This document shows, one piece after another, positions 55,365-63,515 of a DNA stretch of 64,000 bases. Under the pieces are notes generated by a model, which searched no databases, was not told the origin of the DNA, and saw only the letters and a list, made by a program, of their open reading frames with translations. The stretch comes from Cellulomonas fimi ATCC 484 (GTDB lineage Bacteria > Actinomycetota > Actinomycetes > Actinomycetales > Cellulomonadaceae), in NCBI RefSeq assembly GCF_000212695.1, contig NC_015514.1, positions 4,202,345-4,266,344 of the forward strand, read 5' to 3'. Both the position numbers and the translations under genes were made by a program. Each line of letters opens with the position of its first letter. The stretch's first letter is position 1.

Positions 55365-56025
55365 GTTCCGCCTCCCGTACGACCCTGACGACCCGCGTCG
55401 GGTCCACGCCCGCGATCGTCGGCGCCAGCACCACCTCGGCAGGGCCGGCCCCCCACTTCTTGCCTGCATACCGCGCCTCGCCGACCTCCTGCTCGGCCTT
55501 GTCGCCCTTGAGCGCGACGAGGACGCCGCCCACGCGCAGGAGCGGCAGTGCGAGGCGGTAGAGCTTGTCGAGGGCAGCGACAGCGCGTGCGGTGACGGCG
55601 TCGGCCACGAGCCGGCCATGAACCTCTTCGGCGCGGGCGCGCTCGACGACCACGTTGTCGAGAGAGAGACGGTCCGCGACCTCACGGAGCCAGTCGGTAC
55701 GCCGCTCCATGGGCTCGAGCAGCACCACCTCGCACGACGGACGCATCGCGGCGATGACGACGCCCGGCAGACCCGCCCCGCTGCCCAGGTCGACGATCCG
55801 TCCGGTCTCCGGCAGGAAGGGGACGGCGGCCGCCGAGTTGAGCAGGTGCCGGGCCCACAGTCGCGACACCTCACGCGGTCCGACCAGGCCGCGCAGCACA
55901 CCCTCGTCGGTGAGCATCGCGTGGAAGCCGGAGACGGCCAGCCAGGCGGCACCGAAGTACTCGCGCACCGCGGCGTCGTCGTTCAGCGGGTCGCCGGGGA
56001 TCTCCTCGAGCGATGCGTCGCTCAC
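55354..56025 (-). CDS. rsmG: 16S rRNA (guanine-527-N7)-methyltransferase
   Basis: A 223-residue RsmG/GidB. The AdoMet motif IVDLGSGAGLPGVVIA (about 93) is intact, and the flanking LWARHLLNSAAAVPF, LLEPMERRTDWLREV, VTARAVAALDKLYRL and LVALKG segments are characteristic. GTG 56025 was chosen because GGGGGAG is 5-6 bp upstream; the GTG at 56031 has no spacer. First gene of the rsmG-parA-parB operon. A parS variant lies 13 bp upstream, so ParB binding could affect its own operon. Confidence 0.95.
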   Translation of the reverse strand: MSDASLEEIPGDPLNDDAAVREYFGAAWLAVSGFHAMLTDEGVLRGLVGPREVSRLWARHLLNSAAAVPFLPETGRIVDLGSGAGLPGVVIAAMRPSCEVVLLEPMERRTDWLREVADRLSLDNVVVERARAEEVHGRLVADAVTARAVAALDKLYRLALPLLRVGGVLVALKGDKAEQEVGEARYAGKKWGAGPAEVVLAPTIAGVDPTRVVRVVREAERVR

Positions 56026-56037
56026 CCTCACTCCCCC

Positions 56038-56051
56038 GTTTCACGTGGAAC
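56038..56051. promoter_or_regulatory. parS variant at the rsmG-parAB promoter
   Basis: GTTTCACGTGGAAC, one change from the parS core. It lies just upstream of the rsmG start and may be used for autorepression of the parAB operon. Confidence 0.8.
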
Positions 56052-56555
56052 ATCGGCCGACTCCCGACGCCCGCGGTCGTGACGGCCAGTGCGTCGAGCA
56101 CCACGGTCGAGACCCGCGTGGCCGGGACGCCCCACCGTACCGTGCGGGCTCATCACCCCCCGGGACCATCCGAGGCGGGTCGCCGCCGACTAGCGGATCG
56201 CTGCCGCCCGACGCCGTTGATGTCACGCGCACGGTCGGCATCGCCCCACGACGCGCGCGCCTTCGCCCCTGACGTGGGCATGTCCTCGCTCGCCCTCGCC
56301 CCCGCTAGACCAGCGGTCGCTTCGCGGTCTTCACGCCTGCCAACGCGTCGAGCAGGCAGCCGGCGGACGTCGACGCCCCAGGAGCGACCGTGCACCCGGG
56401 ACAGCGATGTGCGCCTCCGGCGGCCACTGAACCGCCCGGTGGCCCTCTGGTCGCATCCGGCGGCCCAGCGCGTGTCACCGGTCATGCCCCCGCAGGCGAG
56501 CCGCTAACGCGTGCAGCGCTTCATGCCGTAGCGCCGCGCACACCACGTGCCACGT

Positions 56556-56569
56556 GTTTCACGTGAAAC
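56556..56569. promoter_or_regulatory. parS site, perfect core
   Basis: GTTTCACGTGAAAC, preceded by T as in the 16-bp TGTTTCACGTGAAACA consensus. 114 bp before the start of the 38-bp tandem array. Confidence 0.93.
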
Positions 56570-56682
56570 GCTCCCCGCGCCGGCGTCACGCCTCGAGAGA
56601 CGTCTCCACGACATCGTGGCCCCGCTGGACTCCATCGGAACGTCACTCCGCCCCGGCCGCACCGTCCTCGTGGGAACGACTT

Positions 56683-57360
56683 TGGTGCGTCGACGGCAGA
56701 GTCTTCGTGCAGCCTCCGTCGTTGCGTCGGCTGCACAGCCTCCTGGCAAACCGAGGCCGCGATGCGTCGACTGCACTGCCCTCTCGCGATCGAGACCGGT
56801 TGCGTCGACCGCCCAGCAGTCTCGCGACCGAGACGAGTTGCGGCGACCGCACAGCCCTCGCGCAACCGAGACGAGTTGCGGCGACCGCCCAGCAGTCTCG
56901 CGACCGAGACGAGTTGCGGCGACCGCACAGCCCTCGCGCGACCGAGACGAGTTGCGGCGACCGCACAGCCCTCGCGCGACCGAGACGAGTTGCGGCGACC
57001 GCACAGCCCTCGCGCAAGCAAGACCGGACACGGCGACCGCACCGCCCTATCGCAACCAAGCCCGACACGGCGACCGCACGGGCGTCTCGTAACCAAGACC
57101 AGGTGCGTCGATTGCGCGGTGCTCCAGCAACCGGCCGCGATTCGTCGCACAGTCCCCTAGCAACCAACGCCGGGTGCATCCACGGCACTGGCCCCTCGTT
57201 GCCGATGCAGTTGCGTCGATCGCACAATGCGCCATCGACCAACCTCGGCGCGTTGGCGGAACAGTGTTGGCGGAACAGTACGGAGTGCATCGAGGCACGG
57301 CGCCCTGGCAGCGGACGTCGGTGCGTCGGCCGCACGGTGCCCTGGTACCGACTCGCGGGC
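56683..57360. repeat. 38-bp degenerate tandem array, about 18 units
   Basis: Units in strict 38-bp register (37-40 at the edges). Five central units (56835-57024) are near-identical, and the two at 56911 and 56949 are exactly so. Each begins with a variant of TTGCGTCGACCGCAC, then a CCCTCGCGCAACC-like second half. Two alternative second halves (ACAGCCCTCGCG and CCCAGCAGTCTCGCG) alternate in the middle. Outer units diverge on both sides, as in an old array that expands from the centre. There are no spacers of different sequence. It lies between two perfect parS sites (56556 and 57917). Confidence 0.85.
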
Positions 57361-57916
57361 TGCACCTGTGCTACCCCGTCGGATCGCCCTCGCGCTGCCA
57401 CCTTCCAGTCTGCTGGCCCTGGCGCCTCGCTACGTGGCCCTGCTCCGCAGCCGAAGACCCTCGGGTACCGGCTTCTCGACGTTGGGCCTGCGCATCCCCG
57501 TAGCTCCCGATGCGGACCACCACCCGCTTGACCGTGCCGCGCCCCGACTCATGCGGGCTCTCGTCGGCCCGAGAGGGCCCGCCACAGCGGCGCCGCGCGA
57601 TGGGCTCGCTCCGTCCAGTCCAGAGCTCCACGATCAATGCCCAGTCCCCGGCGCGGCGCCATCCTCCGTAGCGACAGCCCGGCGCCCGTCGGACCGGGCT
57701 ACCGCGCGCCTCCAGCCCGCGTCCGGACGCGCGGCGAACCCTGACCACTACGGCACATATGTCGCTCAACGGCGACCACGCAGCGGCGATCAGCCACGGC
57801 CGGACGGTGTCCGGCGACACCGCCGCGCGTATCTCCAGCCGCCGTCGTCCCCGACCCTGTGCGGTGCACTGGCGGGGACGCCTTTCCTCGGTTCTGGGCC
57901 GCTCTCAGGCACCCGC

Positions 57917-57930
57917 GTTTCACGTGAAAC
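57917..57930. promoter_or_regulatory. parS site, perfect core
   Basis: GTTTCACGTGAAAC, about 560 bp right of the 38-bp tandem array. Confidence 0.93.
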
Positions 57931-58475
57931 CTCGGCGCGTACTGCGTGGTCCGGAGCACGGGCGGACGCTGACGCCAGGTCCGGAGCCAGCAGCGGACCC
58001 GCGGTGCAGACAGACCCGCGGTGCAGCGGCGAATCCACCACCCGTCGCGAACGCCAGCCCGACCCACTCCACCTCACGTCACCCGCCGCCGCTCACTCGC
58101 GAGGCGCCAGGTACCAGTCGCGTCGACGCGGAGCCGAGAGCCGGCCTGAACGATGTCGCGCGACCTCACAGACTCACGCGCCTCCCACGCCAGCACCCGG
58201 GCTGAGGAGCTCCCCTCCCCTGCTGGGAGCACCGGAACGTCCTCCCCGCTTGGAGCACGGCGCGTTGGGCCGGTCCCGCGTCCCGAGCGCCTTCGGTCTG
58301 TGGCAGCCGCGGTCCGTCTAGGCCGGCATAGTCTGGGTACGAGCAACGCGGACCTCCTCGGGCGCTCGCGTGCCTGGTCCGATACCGCCCGACTGTCGTC
58401 GGCACGCCTCTCTCCCTGTACCCGACTCGGGACATCAGTCGCCCTCGGCCCTCTCACCGTCGCGGCGCTCCTCTC

Positions 58476-58636
58476 GCCTCCCGGCTCCCCGCTCCCCGCT
58501 CCCGCCTCCCCGCTCCCAGTTCCCGCCTCCCGGCTCCCCGCTCCCAACTCTCGGCTCCCCGCTCCCAGCTCCCGCCTCCCGGCTCCCCGCTCCCCGCTCC
58601 CGGCTCCCGGCTCCCGGCTCCCGGCTCCCGGCTCCC
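58476..58636. repeat. heptamer tandem array, 23 units (polypyrimidine on + strand)
   Basis: 23 consecutive 7-bp units of the form NNCTCCC (GGCTCCC, CGCTCCC, GCCTCCC, AGCTCCC). The last five are uninterrupted GGCTCCC. On the minus strand this is GGGAGCC repeated, with runs of three or more G every seven bases. All frames through it translate as low-complexity peptide, so it is not coding. Confidence 0.9.
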
Positions 58637-59616
58637 GGCGAGGCTGTACCGCAATCCGTCCCGCGCGGCGCCAACGTAGGTTCGGGTTGTCGCCCTTTCC
58701 CGGACCAGCGCGTGGAGCGCGTTCGCCCATGACGCATAGCCGGTTTCCATGGGAGGACGCGCGCCCTCGGTTTCGACTGCCGTCGGAGTAGCCGCTCCGA
58801 CGAGCTCGAACGAGCAGAGCACTGCGACACCACGGCCCATGCGGAGCCTCCCGTCGATCAGACCGGCTCACTCGCAGCGGTCGACGCGTGCGGCGCCATC
58901 GACTGCGTCCCGTCGCTGGACAAGAGAGCCGATCCCATTCACACGACGGATGCGAGCAAGCACGCCCGCGCGGCCCTGCATCACATGCGCGCAGCGCGAT
59001 ACCGCTCCGACGTGGCGCCGAGCGACGCAGGTTCCGCCGGTGATCCCGGGCGCGCTTTGCACGAGCGGTCTGCGACACGGCGCCGGCCGGGCGAGTCAAC
59101 CGCCACCCGTCACGAGCGAGGCCAGGACGCTTCCACGCCGCCCGCCGTGACAGCGGCGCGTTCCGCACACGCCGCGACACGAAGCGACCACCCGCGGCGG
59201 GGCGACCCTCGCCGCCTCACGTGACGACCGATGCCGCGCAGACCGTCGTCAAGCCACGTGAGGACCGAGCCGGTAGCAGCCCGTCGTGGACGCGGACAAG
59301 AACCAAGCCATCACGGACGCTGTACGCCGCGGCGGTGAGACTCTCGAAGTCCCCCTCAGTAGCCAGTGACGGCCAAGACCCACGACCTCCACGCCCGACT
59401 CGACATCCCCGCCCGCGGCCGCCCGTCGCCGGATCCCTATGGGCCCCCTACCACCACCCCGCCGAACGAGCGTGTGCGGCCCCACGCCGCGGGGAGCCAG
59501 CTGCTCGGCACATCGCGACGTCCGTACGAGTGCGAGCGCGTTCGGTCTGGTGAGCCAGAGCCCGCGGGACAGGCACCGGGTCGGGACAGGCACCGGGTTG
59601 GCTCTCTTCCCGCAAT

Positions 59617-59630
59617 GTTCCACGTGAAAC
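59617..59630. promoter_or_regulatory. parS variant
   Basis: GTTCCACGTGAAAC, one change from the parS core. Confidence 0.75.
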
Positions 59631-59803
59631 GGCGTCAGAGCAGTACCGCTCGGTTCCCACGGCGAAGGAGCGCTGCGGGGAGACTCCGGCGCGGCGAGCG
59701 AGCGGCGGCGGGACCCTGGCACAGGGAGGCAGTGCACACGTCTCCCACGCGCGACGTGCCACTCGGCCCCGCCGCTTGATGGGCGGGCTGGCCTGAGCCG
59801 GAG

Positions 59804-60394
59804 CTACGACTCTGGTGTCGACTGGGTCGCATCGCCCCGACGGGCTACTGGGTCTGTCCCGTCCTGGTCCTCCGAGGAACAGGAAGAGGAGGAGCCGCGT
59901 GCCTTGCGACACCTCCGTGCGCGCTCCGCTGCCTGGGCCCGCACACGGCGGGACGGGCCGCGCGACGCGAGGAGGTCGAGCACTCGAAGGTCGGTCGCGG
60001 TGCGGCTGGCTTCGTGTTGAGCCCAGCGGCTCCACCTGTCAGCCGGTTCGAAGGAGCCGGCTTCACCCAGGGCGGCAGCGCGAACCCGCGCGACGTCCCG
60101 AGCCCGCTGCTCGGCCATGACCTGCTCTCTGCTTCCCGGGGCAAGGACGCCGAGCGCCGAGACTGCGAGTGCAGGATCGTCGCCCTCGATGAAGCTGAAC
60201 ACGGGGCCCAGTGCCATGCCTTGAGCGGGTTCCGCGCGAAGCGCCTCGAGCAGCAGCTGGTGCAGTGACGGGTCCTCCAGCGCAAGGCGATAGGCGTCCC
60301 AGTGGGCGTAGCCGTGCTCGGAAGTGCGCTCTTCCTCGACCAGGCGCTGGCCCAGTCGGCGCCGCAGCTCCTGGTAGGCGACGGCCGCAACCAT
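59804..60394 (-). CDS. hypothetical protein inside the parS-rich region
   Basis: A 196-residue frame that looks coding: an amphipathic, helix-rich sequence (VAAVAYQELRRRLGQRLVEEE, WDAYRLALEDPSLHQLLLEAL) with balanced charge. It then becomes a basic and serine-rich tail that is less convincing. No family recognised. ATG 60394 has no clear Shine-Dalgarno and may be leaderless. It is the only reading frame between rsmG and jag that I would call a gene. Confidence 0.5.
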   Translation of the reverse strand: MVAAVAYQELRRRLGQRLVEEERTSEHGYAHWDAYRLALEDPSLHQLLLEALRAEPAQGMALGPVFSFIEGDDPALAVSALGVLAPGSREQVMAEQRARDVARVRAAALGEAGSFEPADRWSRWAQHEASRTATDLRVLDLLASRGPSRRVRAQAAERARRCRKARGSSSSCSSEDQDGTDPVARRGDATQSTPES

Positions 60395-60583
60395 GGCGTC
60401 GCGGGTCCACTCGGGTGAGTCTCAAACCGCCTGATCTGCTCGCCCCGAGTCGTCCATCCCCCGAGTATCGCGTGGTACCGCCACCGTCCCGGACCCCTCA
60501 CCCACCTAGCGCACGTCGGTGCCGTGTGAAGAGCCGCCCCGGAGTGCTCCGACCGCTAGTGGCGCCGCGTGTCCACGCCTCTG

Positions 60584-60597
60584 GTTTCACGTGGAAC
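60584..60597. promoter_or_regulatory. parS variant
   Basis: GTTTCACGTGGAAC, one change from the parS core, the same variant as at 56038. Confidence 0.75.
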
Positions 60598-60866
60598 AGC
60601 TGGCGCGCGCCGAGTGATGCGACGTGCGCGCGCCTGAGCCCAGCTCCAGGAGTACCGACGGACACGCGGCCGGAGAGGCGCGGGAACGCCGCGCCGAGGG
60701 GAGCAGACACCGACGCCGGACGAGGTCTAGACGCAAGCCGACCCCGTCGCCGGAGTAGTTCCGAACGTTCCTCACTCAGGCGGGCGCCTCGCGGGCGATA
60801 GCTCAGGATGTGCCGGGCGACGGTCCCCGCTACCTCGGTTCGACCTCTCGGAGCGCGGTGGAGCGC

Positions 60867-60880
60867 GTTTCACGTGAAAC
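60867..60880. promoter_or_regulatory. parS site, perfect core
   Basis: GTTTCACGTGAAAC, the perfect parS core closest to the origin side in this window, 113 bp from the jag stop. Confidence 0.93.
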
Positions 60881-60941
60881 GAGCAGCCGACGAGCGGTGG
60901 CACCGACGAGTGGCCGCGCCGACGAGCGGCGACACCAACGA

Positions 60942-60977
60942 CGAAGGCGGGGTACCCGCTCGGGTACCCCGCCTTCG
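60942..60977 (-). terminator. hairpin terminator of the rpmH-rnpA-yidD-yidC-jag operon
   Basis: CGAAGGCGGGGTACCC (60942-60957) and its exact complement (60962-60977) form a perfect 16-bp stem around GCTC, 15 bp past the jag stop. It shields the parS region from read-through. Confidence 0.85.
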
Positions 60978-60992
60978 CGACGCCTCGCCTGG

Positions 60993-61505
60993 TCAGGCCG
61001 GGCGGATGACCACGTGCCGGTCGGGCTCCACACCCTCAGAGTCGCTCGACAGGCCGGCGGCCGCGACGGCGTCGTGCACGACCTTGCGCTCGAAGGGGTT
61101 CATGGCGGCGAGCGAGACGGCGGCGCCGGACGCACGGACGCGGGCGATCGCCTCCTCCGCGACGGACACGAGCTCGGCACGACGCGCGGCCCGGTACCCG
61201 GCGACGTCGAGCATCAGCCGGCTGCGCTCCCCCGTCTTGGTCTGGACAGCCAGGCGCGTGAGCTCCTGGAGGGCGTCCAGGACCTCGCCGTCACGGCCGG
61301 CGAGCCGGCGCAGCGAACGGTCCTCGGGGTCCTCGGAGACGATCTCGACGGCGGCGCGGCCGTGGTCGATGTCGATGTCGATGTCGCCGTCGAGGTCGGC
61401 GATGTCGAGCAGCTCCTCGAGGTAGTCGGCGGCGATCTCGCCCTCCTCCTCGAGCCGCTTCGTGCTGGTGGACTCGGCCGCGGTGTCCGGCGAGGTCGGG
61501 CTCAT
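60993..61505 (-). CDS. jag: Jag/KhpB RNA-binding protein (KH-R3H)
   Basis: A 170-residue protein with a KH-II domain (about 20-95: DGDIDIDIDHGRAAVEIVSEDPE, RRLAGRDGEVLDALQELTRLAV, GDGEVL as the GxxG loop) and a C-terminal R3H domain (about 115-170: SLAAMNPFERKVVHDAV, RHVVIRP). It binds RNA and is linked to cell-wall and division control. The Jag-N domain of firmicutes is absent. ATG 61505 after GGAG. Last gene of the rpmH operon. Confidence 0.93.
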   Translation of the reverse strand: MSPTSPDTAAESTSTKRLEEEGEIAADYLEELLDIADLDGDIDIDIDHGRAAVEIVSEDPEDRSLRRLAGRDGEVLDALQELTRLAVQTKTGERSRLMLDVAGYRAARRAELVSVAEEAIARVRASGAAVSLAAMNPFERKVVHDAVAAAGLSSDSEGVEPDRHVVIRPA

Positions 61506-61537
61506 GACGTCACTCCGATCGTCGACAAGGGGTGTCG

Positions 61538-62653
61538 CTACTTCTTGGGCTTGCGCGGTGCGGGCGTCGACGCAGCGGGACCGGCGTCGTCGCCGCTCTC
61601 CCCTGCCGTCGACGCCGCGCCCGTCGCGGGCTTGGCTGCGGGCTTGCCGCCGGTCGGGCCGCCCGAGGCCGACCCGCTCGACTCCGCGGGACGCACCGCA
61701 CCCTTGGCACGGTCCTTGCGCTTGGGCTGCTGACGCTGGCCGCTTCGCGGCTTCTCCTCGATCACGGCGGTCGACGCAGGCGTCTCCTCGATGGTGATCC
61801 CGCGGGCGGCGGCGCGACGAGCCTTGCGCTCCTTCATGGCGCGCTCGGCCTCGGAACCCGGCGCCGGCATCCGGCGGATCGTGTAGAACTGCTGGCCCAT
61901 CGACCACAGGTTGGTCGTCGTCCAGTAGATGAGGACACCGATCGGGAAGTTCACGCCGGAGAAGGCGAACACGAGCGGCAGGACGTACAGGAGCACCTTC
62001 TGCTGCTGCGCCATGGGGCCCTGCAGGGCGGCCGGCGGCATGTTCTTCATCGTCAGCTGGCGCTGCGTGAGGAAGGTCGTGGCGGACATCGCGATGATGA
62101 GCACGACGGTGACGACTCGGATGTGCCAGTTGTCACCGGCCTGCATGAACGTCCCGGACAGCGGGGCGCCGAAGATCGTGGCGGCCTCGGCCTGCGCGGC
62201 GAGCTCCGCGGACATGGGCCCGATCGGCTTGATGTCGCCGGCGGCGATCTGCGGCAGCTGGTAGAGCACGCGGAACAGCGCGAAGAAGATCGGCGACTGG
62301 AGCAGGATCGGCAGGCACGAGGCGAACGGGTTCGTGCCGTGCTTGCGGTAGAGCTCCATCGTCTCGCGGCTCATCGCCTCGCGGGACGCCGGGTCCGTCT
62401 TGCCCTTGTACTTCTTCTGGATCGCCTGCATCTCGGGCGCGAGCATCTGCATGCCGCGGGACGCCTTGATCTGCTTGAAGAAGAGCGGGATCAGCAGGAT
62501 CCGGATGACCACGACGAGGCCGACGATCGACAGGGCCCACGCTGCGCCGCTCTCGGGGTTGAGCCCGAGCGTGGTGAACAGCGCGTGGAACTGGACCATG
62601 ATCCAGGCGACGACGGTCATGATCGGCGCGAGCAGGCCGTCGAACCAGTTCAT
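61538..62653 (-). CDS. yidC: membrane protein insertase YidC
   Basis: A 371-residue YidC/Oxa1 insertase without the periplasmic domain of Gram-negatives. The core of five spans is seen: WALSIVGLVVVIRILLIPLFFKQ with the conserved arginine, NPFASCLPILLQSPIFFALFRVLY, VLLYVLPLVFAFSGVNFPIGVLIYW. A basic, disordered tail of about 95 residues binds ribosomes in relatives. Between yidD and jag in the standard order. Confidence 0.96.
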   Translation of the reverse strand: MNWFDGLLAPIMTVVAWIMVQFHALFTTLGLNPESGAAWALSIVGLVVVIRILLIPLFFKQIKASRGMQMLAPEMQAIQKKYKGKTDPASREAMSRETMELYRKHGTNPFASCLPILLQSPIFFALFRVLYQLPQIAAGDIKPIGPMSAELAAQAEAATIFGAPLSGTFMQAGDNWHIRVVTVVLIIAMSATTFLTQRQLTMKNMPPAALQGPMAQQQKVLLYVLPLVFAFSGVNFPIGVLIYWTTTNLWSMGQQFYTIRRMPAPGSEAERAMKERKARRAAARGITIEETPASTAVIEEKPRSGQRQQPKRKDRAKGAVRPAESSGSASGGPTGGKPAAKPATGAASTAGESGDDAGPAASTPAPRKPKK

Positions 62654-62677
62654 GCAGGTGCTCCTCGAGGGGCGGTG

Positions 62678-63001
62678 TCAGTGCGTGGACGACGCCACGT
62701 GCGGGTGGGCGTGCGGGCCGTGGCGGTGCGAGGCGCGCGCCGGAGGAACGTCGTCGACGCCTCCGGGGTTCCAGGGGTGGCACCGCAGCAGGCGCCGCGC
62801 GGCGAGCCAGGAGCCGCGCAGGAGGCCGTGGCGGGTGACGGCGACGACCGCGTACTGCGAGCAGGACGGGTAGAACCGGCACGTCGGCGGCGTCATCGGG
62901 GAGATGAAGCGCTGGTAGATCCGCAGGAGCAGCAGGACGAGGCGCGCGGGCAGTCGCACGACGCCTCGAACCGCTGCTGACCAGGTCATGGGGTGGCTCA
63001 C
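62678..63001 (-). CDS. yidD: membrane protein insertion efficiency factor YidD
   Basis: A 107-residue YidD: amphipathic N-terminus ([36 protein letters not shown]) with the conserved cysteines, then [24 protein letters not shown]. The C-terminal tail is histidine-rich. GTG 63001 overlaps the rnpA stop by 4 bp; the ATG at 62989 is a possible alternative. Confidence 0.95.
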   Translation of the reverse strand: MSHPMTWSAAVRGVVRLPARLVLLLLRIYQRFISPMTPPTCRFYPSCSQYAVVAVTRHGLLRGSWLAARRLLRCHPWNPGGVDDVPPARASHRHGPHAHPHVASSTH

Positions 63002-63366
63002 GCCTGGGCGGGTCGGCGGGCGGCCCGGCGGACGGCACCGGCGAGGGCCGAGTCCAGGTCGGCGCCGAGCTGGGCGAACGGTGCCCCGGCGGCGGGCGGA
63101 AGCGCCCGGACGACGATGCGCGACCCGGCGGGCAGGACGTCGAGCCGTGCGCGCACCAGCTCGCGGAGGCGGCGCTTCACGAGGTTGCGTCGCACGGCGG
63201 TCCCGACGGCCTTGGACACGACAAGACCGACCACGGGGCCGTCCGGCCCGGGGTCGGTCTTGGTCGTCAGGTGCACCACGAGGGTCTCCCGTCCGCTGCG
63301 CGCACCGCGTCGCACCGCCTGCTCGAAGTCGGCAGCGCGGCGCATCCGGTGCGCGGCGGGCAGCAC
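62998..63366 (-). CDS. rnpA: ribonuclease P protein component
   Basis: A 122-residue RNase P protein that supports the RNA subunit in 5' tRNA processing. It starts [18 protein letters not shown] and has the RNR motif region ([24 protein letters not shown]) at about 60-84. GTG 63366 fits the family start. It is 11 bp after rpmH and overlaps yidD. Confidence 0.96.
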   Translation of the reverse strand: MLPAAHRMRRAADFEQAVRRGARSGRETLVVHLTTKTDPGPDGPVVGLVVSKAVGTAVRRNLVKRRLRELVRARLDVLPAGSRIVVRALPPAAGAPFAQLGADLDSALAGAVRRAARRPAQA

Positions 63367-63377
63367 CGGCGCTGGCG

Positions 63378-63515
63378 TCAGGCCGAGAGCTCCGCGCGGC
63401 CCTTGCGACGACGCGCCGCGAGGATCGCGCGACCCGCGCGGGTACGCATGCGCAGACGGAAGCCGTGCGTCTTGGCGCGGCGCCGGTTGTTCGGCTGGAA
63501 GGTGCGCTTGCTCAC
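63378..63515 (-). CDS. rpmH: 50S ribosomal protein L34
   Basis: A 45-residue L34 ([20 protein letters not shown], ending RAELSA). GTG start at 63515, stop 63378-63380. First gene of the operon leading away from the origin, as in most bacteria. Too short to stand out by length, but sequence and place are decisive. Confidence 0.97.
   Translation of the reverse strand: MSKRTFQPNNRRRAKTHGFRLRMRTRAGRAILAARRRKGRAELSA

Larger units (their letters stand above)
56052..59803. other. 3.75-kb gene-poor parS-rich region between rsmG and the next possible gene
   Basis: No reading frame here has recognisable domains or normal codon use. Open frames exist only because of repeats. The stretch holds three parS sites (56556, 57917, 59617), the 38-bp tandem array (56683-57360) and the heptamer array (58476-58636). 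rsmG and jag are close neighbours in mycobacteria. Confidence 0.75.
60395..60992. other. 598-bp parS-containing region between the hypothetical gene and jag
   Basis: Holds parS sites at 60584 and 60867 and the jag terminator at 60942-60977. No credible gene is seen. Confidence 0.7.

Noticed and set aside
56683..57360. CRISPR array
   Set aside because: Units are contiguous with no unique spacers; the whole 38-bp unit repeats and there are no cas genes.
56521..57531. Long frames over the 38-bp array on both strands
   Set aside because: Frames stay open because a 38-bp unit shifts frame each copy with few stops; translations are simple repeats with no Shine-Dalgarno.
58153..58833. Frames over the heptamer array encoding PGSRL or GAGSREP repeats
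   Set aside because: Product is a direct translation of the microsatellite in several frames; not a protein.
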